Source: Granulicella pectinivorans (GTDB lineage Bacteria > Acidobacteriota > Terriglobia > Terriglobales > Acidobacteriaceae). From it: DNA of 64,000 nt. Positions 60,102-64,000 of the stretch are shown piece after piece; the stretch's first letter is position 1, and every line of letters starts with the position of its first letter. The stretch covers positions 3,472,001 to 3,536,000 of the forward strand of contig NZ_FOZL01000001.1 of assembly GCF_900114625.1 (NCBI RefSeq), given 5' to 3'. The notes under the pieces are model-generated. The model saw only the letters and a program-made list of their open reading frames with translations, did no database searches and was not told where the DNA came from. The position numbers and the translations under genes are program-made.

Positions 60102-60842
60102 ATGCGAACGGTATTGACGATTGCGGGTTTCGATCCCTCTTCGGGGGCGGGTGTGACGGCGGATCTTGCGGTGTTTGCCGCGCACGGGATGTTCGGCACG
60201 TCGTGCATCACGGCGCTGACGGTGCAGAACACGGTCGGCGTGGTGGGGGTCCATCCTGTGTGTGGTACGGTCGTGGGGGCGACGCTGCGTTGTCTGCAGG
60301 AGGATCTGCCACCTGTTGGGATCAAGATCGGCATGTTGGCCACTGCCGGGTGTATTGAGGCTGTGGCGGAGTTTCTGGAAGGGCTGAAGGATAGGCCGGT
60401 CGTGGTGCTGGATCCGGTGCTGCGGTCTACTTCAGGGAGGGAGCTGCTGGATGGTGCCGGTCTGGGAGTGCTGAGAGAGAAGCTGCTGCCCCTGGTGGAC
60501 TGGGTGACGCCGAATGCGGTGGAGTTGGAGGTTCTGGGTGGACTCGTGGCGTTGCAAGGGAACTCGGTTATTGTGACGGGCGGGGACCGGGAGACGCCGG
60601 ATGATCTTGTAGTGGTGAATGGGAGTAAGACCTGGCTTCCCGGGGTAAGGGTGGAGACGACTTCGACGCATGGCACGGGGTGCGCGCTTTCGAGTGCGTT
60701 GCTTTGCCGATTGTTGATGGGAGATGGCCCCGTGGAGGCGGCTCGGGCGGCCAAGGAGTATGTGACCGAGGCACTGCGACGAGCTACCCCCATGGGACAG
60801 GGGCATGGGCCGATGAATCACCTTTGGCCATTGCGAGGCTAG
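60102..60842 (+). CDS. thiD: Hydroxymethylpyrimidine (phosphate) kinase
   Basis: A 246-residue ribokinase-fold enzyme that makes HMP diphosphate for thiamine. It opens L-T-I-A-G-F-D-P-S-S-G-A-G and closes with T-S-T-H-G-T-G-C-A-L-S-S-A, the anion-hole/catalytic loop. GATAAT at 60090-60095, 6 bases before ATG 60102, and the absence of an SD fit a leaderless mRNA. thiS lies 464 bases downstream with one gene between. The reading frame stays open far upstream, but that part is antisense to pyrF and not coding. Confidence 0.93.
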   Translation: MRTVLTIAGFDPSSGAGVTADLAVFAAHGMFGTSCITALTVQNTVGVVGVHPVCGTVVGATLRCLQEDLPPVGIKIGMLATAGCIEAVAEFLEGLKDRPVVVLDPVLRSTSGRELLDGAGLGVLREKLLPLVDWVTPNAVELEVLGGLVALQGNSVIVTGGDRETPDDLVVVNGSKTWLPGVRVETTSTHGTGCALSSALLCRLLMGDGPVEAARAAKEYVTEALRRATPMGQGHGPMNHLWPLRG

Positions 60843-60920
60843 CCTTTGGTACCGCGCAGGCCGGTTCGCCACTGATGTTGCGGGACGGATAGCCGATGAG
60901 CAGGCTAGAGGAGTTTGCCT

Positions 60921-61280
60921 ATGCCGTTCGCAATGCAGGATGACGATTCGATGGAGGGAGCGTTGTACCCGGCTCCTACGCCGTATCCGGACCGTGGTGG
61001 AGACAGGCGTGCGCGCCGAGCGGAGCGGAGACGGCTGGGCAGGGAAGAGGGACAGGCACTGGAGCGGCTTGGGCATGCGGTCGAGTACCTGATCGACTCG
61101 CGGATGTTTCTGACCCATGTGCCGTACACAAACGCCGAGGAAGAGGCGGTGCAGATTCTGATGAAGATGAATCGCCTGGTGTTTGAAAGCTGCCCGGAGA
61201 TTGTGACGATGCGGCGGCGCGTGAGCGACGGTTTGTTGCGGTTGATTGATGGGCATCCGGTGGACCGGCGGATCGCGTAG
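60921..61280 (+). CDS. Unknown small protein
   Basis: A 119-residue protein I do not recognise. The first 35 residues are Pro/Arg-rich and look disordered. Residues about 40-115 are helical with R-R-A-R-R-A-E-R-R-R-L-G-R-E-E-G-Q-A-L-E-R-L-G-H-A-V-E-Y and E-A-V-Q-I-L-M-K-M-N-R. No signal or membrane segment. AGAGGAG lies 7 bases before ATG 60921. Placed between thiD and thiS on the same strand with short gaps, it is probably co-transcribed with them. Confidence 0.7.
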   Translation: MPFAMQDDDSMEGALYPAPTPYPDRGGDRRARRAERRRLGREEGQALERLGHAVEYLIDSRMFLTHVPYTNAEEEAVQILMKMNRLVFESCPEIVTMRRRVSDGLLRLIDGHPVDRRIA

Positions 61281-61305
61281 GCGGGTCTGCTAGGCTGGAA
61301 GCAGT

Positions 61306-61530
61306 ATGCCGCTTACCCTGACATTGAATGGACAGAACCGTACCTTCGAAGGCCTTGTGCCTGACTCCAATCTTGCCGAGCTGGTGGATGCGCTGGGCGT
61401 GAAGGGCGACCGGGTGGCTCTAGAGCTCAATGGCGAGATCGTGTCGCGCGCGCGGTGGGCGGAGGCGTCCCTGGCGAACGGCGACAAGGTGGAGATGGTT
61501 CACTTTGTGGGCGGAGGCTCCGGCGCTTGA
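61306..61530 (+). CDS. thiS: Sulfur carrier protein ThiS with a three-residue C-terminal extension
   Basis: A 74-residue ubiquitin-like sulfur carrier for thiazole synthesis. The fold motifs L-N-G-Q-N-R-T-F, L-A-E-L-V-D-A-L-G, V-A-L-E-L-N-G-E-I-V and V-E-M-V-H-F-V-G-G-G are standard. The chemistry needs a free terminal Gly-Gly, but here S-G-A follows before the stop. The stop TGA overlaps TTG 61527 of the flippase gene, whose SD (GGAGG 61513-61517) lies in the Gly codons. Either the tail is trimmed after translation or the protein is impaired. Confidence 0.86.
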   Translation: MPLTLTLNGQNRTFEGLVPDSNLAELVDALGVKGDRVALELNGEIVSRARWAEASLANGDKVEMVHFVGGGSGA

Positions 61531-63056
61531 GCGGACTCAGGGGCATCGCCAAGAATCTGTCGGCGCTGTTCTCTTCGCATGCGATTACAGTGGTGCAACA
61601 GGTGGCCCTGGTGCCGCTGTTTATCCATGGATATGGCAAGGCTGGATATGGAGAATGGCTGGCGATCTCGGCCGCGGTGTCGTACCTGGGTACGCTGGAC
61701 TTTGGGGTGCAGACGTTTGTGAACCAGGACCTGACGGTGCGGTATCACCGGGGAGATATGGCGGACTTTCATGTCAACCAGTCGACCGCGCTGAGGTTGC
61801 TGCTGGGGATTGTGTCAGTCGCCGCGGTGGCGGCGACGGTGGTGTTTGTGCTACCGATGCAGCATCTGCTGAAGATGGACGGGGTGCACGGGGATCCGGT
61901 GGTGGCTCCGCTGGTGGTGCAGATGGCGCTCTTCTTCATGGCGATGGTGGCGCTGACGCATGTGGTGTACGGGTACTTTGCTGGGACGTTCATGGTGCTG
62001 GGCAAGGCCTATGTGGGGTCGAACTGGAATAACGCGCGGACGCTATCGGGGATTGGGACGACGCTGGTGGCCGTGCTGTTCCACGCTTCGTTCGCGCAGA
62101 TTGCGATGGCACAGTGGGGTGGGCTGCTGACGTGCCTGGTAGCGCAGCTATGGCATCTGCGGCGGATGGGGCCGGATATCTTTCCCACGCTGAAACACTG
62201 GGATAGTGCGCTGGTGCCGAAGATCCTGAAGCCTTCGGGATACTTCGCGCTGATCTTCTCGAGCAACTTTCTGGTGTACCAGCTTCCGATTCTGATTCTG
62301 CAGAGCACGGCGGGCGGGGCGTTTGTGACGGTGTTCTCGCTGATGCGGACAGTCTTCTCGATGACGCGGAACATGCTGAATGTGCTGACGCAGTCGATGG
62401 GGCCGGAGGTGACGAACCTGTTCGCGAAGAACGACTGGAAGGGGCTGAGCCAGATCTACAACTACTCGGAGCGGCTGATCTTTTCGGTGATTCCGGCAGC
62501 GAACGTGGGTGTGCTCTACCTTTCGCCGTTTCTGCTGACGATCTGGCTGAAGCAACCGGGGTTGTTCGATCCTCGTTTGTATTTGATCAGCGCGGCTTCG
62601 TCCATCGTGATGTCTACCAAGGAGCACAAGTTCCAATTCCAGTTTTCGACCAATACGCATCAGGCGCTGGCGCGATTCATGTTTGGGACGTATGTGCTGC
62701 TGGGTGGGCTTTGGATCGTGTTTATCCCCCGGTTTGGGGTGCTTGGGTTGCTCTGGTGCTGGTTCGCGGTGGAGTTGGCGCAGCTTGTGTATCTCATCCA
62801 TCTGAACGCTGGGTTCTTTGCGCACTTTGAGGTGCTGGATAAGAAATATCTGTGGCGGCTTGCGATGCTTTCGGTGAGCTTTCTGGCGGGGGCGTGGGTA
62901 TTTCTCCCGTATACGAGGGCCATGGCGCTGCCGGTGCAGATTGGGATCGCGATTGCGAATGGTGCGGCTTTGCTGGGGCTGGCGGTGCCGCTGTTTGGGC
63001 TGGATGCGGTTTGGGGAGAGTTTCGGGCGCGGCGAAGAGGCATGGCCCAGGCCTGA
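61527..63056 (+). CDS. Polysaccharide/lipid flippase (MATE-like, Wzx type)
   Basis: A 509-residue inner-membrane protein with about 12-14 helices spread from about residue 12 to 490, typical of the oligosaccharide flippase superfamily. The start TTG 61527 overlaps the thiS stop (TTGA) and has GGAGG 9 bases upstream, so it is translationally coupled to thiS. Expected to move lipid-linked sugars across the membrane. No glycosyltransferases are adjacent. Residues upstream of 61527 in the same frame are antisense or out of frame with thiS and not part of the protein. Confidence 0.84.
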   Translation: MSGLRGIAKNLSALFSSHAITVVQQVALVPLFIHGYGKAGYGEWLAISAAVSYLGTLDFGVQTFVNQDLTVRYHRGDMADFHVNQSTALRLLLGIVSVAAVAATVVFVLPMQHLLKMDGVHGDPVVAPLVVQMALFFMAMVALTHVVYGYFAGTFMVLGKAYVGSNWNNARTLSGIGTTLVAVLFHASFAQIAMAQWGGLLTCLVAQLWHLRRMGPDIFPTLKHWDSALVPKILKPSGYFALIFSSNFLVYQLPILILQSTAGGAFVTVFSLMRTVFSMTRNMLNVLTQSMGPEVTNLFAKNDWKGLSQIYNYSERLIFSVIPAANVGVLYLSPFLLTIWLKQPGLFDPRLYLISAASSIVMSTKEHKFQFQFSTNTHQALARFMFGTYVLLGGLWIVFIPRFGVLGLLWCWFAVELAQLVYLIHLNAGFFAHFEVLDKKYLWRLAMLSVSFLAGAWVFLPYTRAMALPVQIGIAIANGAALLGLAVPLFGLDAVWGEFRARRRGMAQA

Positions 63057-63064
63057 GGCACAAG

Positions 63065-63094
63065 ACCCCACATCTCGGAGGTGAGATGTGGGGT
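63065..63094. terminator. Bidirectional terminator between the flippase and rhamnosidase genes
   Basis: A perfect 12-base-pair stem (ACCCCACATCTC with its complement) and a 6-base loop, between stops at 63056 and 63108. Confidence 0.75.
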
Positions 63095-63107
63095 TTGCGC
63101 CTGGTGA

Positions 63108-64000
63108 CTATTCCGAAACGGTGTAGGTGTGGGTCCCGCTTCCGATGTTGTCGGTCTTGCCAGAGGGCAGGATGACCGTCGCGGTCGTGTTGGGTGGGAT
63201 CGTAATGGTGAACTTCTTGCTGGACTGCTTCCAGTCCGAGACGATGGTTCCGTAGACGGAGTCGTACTCGGTGTGGAGCTGGGGCAGGGCTGCGTTGAAG
63301 TGGGGGTGAACGGTGAGATGGTGGTAGCCCGGTCCGGTGGCGTCGGTGTCGATGCCGGCGGCGCGGCGGTAGACCCAGGCCATGACGGAGCCGAAGGCGT
63401 AGTGGTTGTAGGAGTTCATGCCGGGATCGCCGGTGTCTCCGTTCCAGCGTTCCCACCACGTGGTAGCACCCTTCTTGACCATGTATCCCCAGGAGGGATA
63501 TGTGTCCGATAACAGGAGTCTGAAGGCGATGTCGGAGCGGTCGTTCTCGTCGAGAACGTTCAAGAGGAACGGCGTGCCGAGGAAGCCGGTAGTGAGGTGG
63601 TTACCGTGGGCCTCGATGTCCTTGACGGCCTTGTCGACCATGGCGGCGCGCTGGGATTCGGGCGCGATTCCGGTTGCGATCGTGGCGAGGTAGCTGGCCT
63701 GGGTGTTGCCGGCCACGGTGCCATCCTCCTTGACGTAGGCGGCGCGGTAGGCGGCAGCGATGTGGTCGTACTGAGATTGGTACTTCGCGGCGTCTTCGGG
63801 ACGGCCGAGAGCCTTGGCCATCTCGACCATCTCGCGGGCGATGAGGGCCCAGTAGGCGGTGGCGATGAGGTCCTTGGGGGTGTTCTGGTCGGGGGCGAGC
63901 CAGTCGGCGTAGTTGTTGCCGAGACTCTTCTGGCGGAGATAGTTGGGGTTGGTCTCGAGGATGAAGGTCATCCAGCGCTCCATGGCGGGCCAGGCCTGCT
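63108..64000 (-). CDS. Alpha-L-rhamnosidase-like glycoside hydrolase (GH78), C-terminal part (partial)
   Basis: About 297 residues, open at the window edge; the 5' part is outside. The segment has the late part of an alpha/alpha toroid (N-Y-A-D-W-L-A-P, L-I-A-T-A-Y-W-A, Q-A-S-Y-L-A-T, L-T-T-G-F-L-G-T-P, W-G-Y-M-V-K-K-G-A-T-T-W-W-E-R-W-N-G, S-Y-N-H-Y-A-F-G-S-V) and the C-terminal beta-domain (F-T-I-T-I-P-P-N-T-T-A-T-V). The Glu in T-W-W-E-R-W and the His in Y-N-H-Y-A-F-G are characteristic of GH78. It probably cleaves terminal rhamnose from plant or bacterial polysaccharides. Confidence 0.85.
   Translation of the reverse strand, partial: QAWPAMERWMTFILETNPNYLRQKSLGNNYADWLAPDQNTPKDLIATAYWALIAREMVEMAKALGRPEDAAKYQSQYDHIAAAYRAAYVKEDGTVAGNTQASYLATIATGIAPESQRAAMVDKAVKDIEAHGNHLTTGFLGTPFLLNVLDENDRSDIAFRLLLSDTYPSWGYMVKKGATTWWERWNGDTGDPGMNSYNHYAFGSVMAWVYRRAAGIDTDATGPGYHHLTVHPHFNAALPQLHTEYDSVYGTIVSDWKQSSKKFTITIPPNTTATVILPSGKTDNIGSGTHTYTVSE

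Noticed and set aside
60062..60254. Longer pyrF start adding 64 residues
   Set aside because: AGGAGG sits 7 bases before ATG 60062, and the added part would be Arg/His-rich antisense to thiD.
1..64000. CRISPR arrays, rRNA, tRNA and tmRNA genes
   Set aside because: I found no regularly spaced repeats and no tRNA- or rRNA-like stretches by eye. A short or unusual RNA gene could be missed without a covariance search.

Overview
The window looks like chromosomal DNA from an acidobacterium of the Terriglobia (Granulicella/Edaphobacter/Terriglobus type). The evidence is high GC, a TIGR03435-family gene, a hopanoid cluster (squalene-hopene cyclase, HpnH, HpnA, HpnG), a full Tol-Pal set, several unrecognised conserved-looking small proteins, and short interspersed repeats between genes. 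I see no rRNA, tRNA, CRISPR array, phage or insertion sequence. The genus assignment is an inference.

Layout. 0-0.6 kb: the end of an Xre/MbcA/ParS antitoxin and a RES toxin. 0.6-3.7 kb (minus): a DsbA-like protein, leucyl aminopeptidase and SmpB. 4.0-9.3 kb (plus): a secretin with a C-terminal cohesin-like domain, three overlapping pseudopilin genes and a secreted M48 metalloprotease. 9.4-14.1 kb (minus): DAHP synthase, a cupin and ClpC, with a diverged repeat on each side of clpC. 14.6-17.9 kb (minus): a DUF2076 protein, a peptidoglycan-binding-like protein and a DegP protease. 18.1-24.8 kb (minus): tolQ, tolR, a TolA/TonB-like gene, tolB, pal and cpoB, split by a TIGR03435 gene in the opposite direction. 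25.0-28.0 kb (plus): a LuxR-type regulator, RecN and a 49-residue metallothionein-like protein. 28.2-37.6 kb (plus): ispH, shc, hpnH, an unknown gene, hpnA, hpnG, a zinc alcohol dehydrogenase, a diacylglycerol-kinase-like gene and a small TonB-domain protein. 37.8-45.9 kb: a flavin monooxygenase, a UPF0149/SEC-C protein, a DUF6438-ankyrin protein and an NtrC-type two-component pair. 46.1-50.1 kb: two alpha/beta hydrolases, an M20 peptidase, an unknown protein and a Uma2 protein. 50.2-57.7 kb (plus): dnaE, DoxX, DUF4440, accA, a CPBP-like membrane protein and an unknown secreted protein. 57.9-64.0 kb: a tiny zinc-ribbon protein, an amidinotransferase-fold protein, pyrF, thiD, an unknown protein, thiS, a flippase and the 3' part of an alpha-L-rhamnosidase gene.

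How the genes work together. Much of the window concerns the envelope: outer-membrane export (secretin, pseudopilins), envelope integrity (Tol-Pal, DegP, DsbA-like), hopanoid lipids from isoprenoid precursor (IspH) to cyclisation (Shc) and side-chain extension (HpnH, HpnG, HpnA), and polysaccharide transport. The rest is housekeeping: replication (dnaE), repair (recN), trans-translation (smpB), proteolysis (clpC, pepA), and fatty acid, aromatic, pyrimidine and thiamine synthesis.

Most notable. (1) The plus strand changes from C-rich to G-rich inside or near clpC, whatever the gene direction. (2) The amidinotransferase-fold protein has Ser where the family has its catalytic Cys. (3) ThiS runs three residues past its terminal glycines because the next gene starts inside its stop codon. 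(4) The CPBP-like protein lacks the Glu-Glu pair. (5) The first pseudopilin has a very long leader that reads through a palindromic repeat. (6) A 59-residue zinc-ribbon gene is easy to miss. (7) Several genes have a -10-like hexamer 6-8 bases before the start codon, suggesting leaderless mRNAs.
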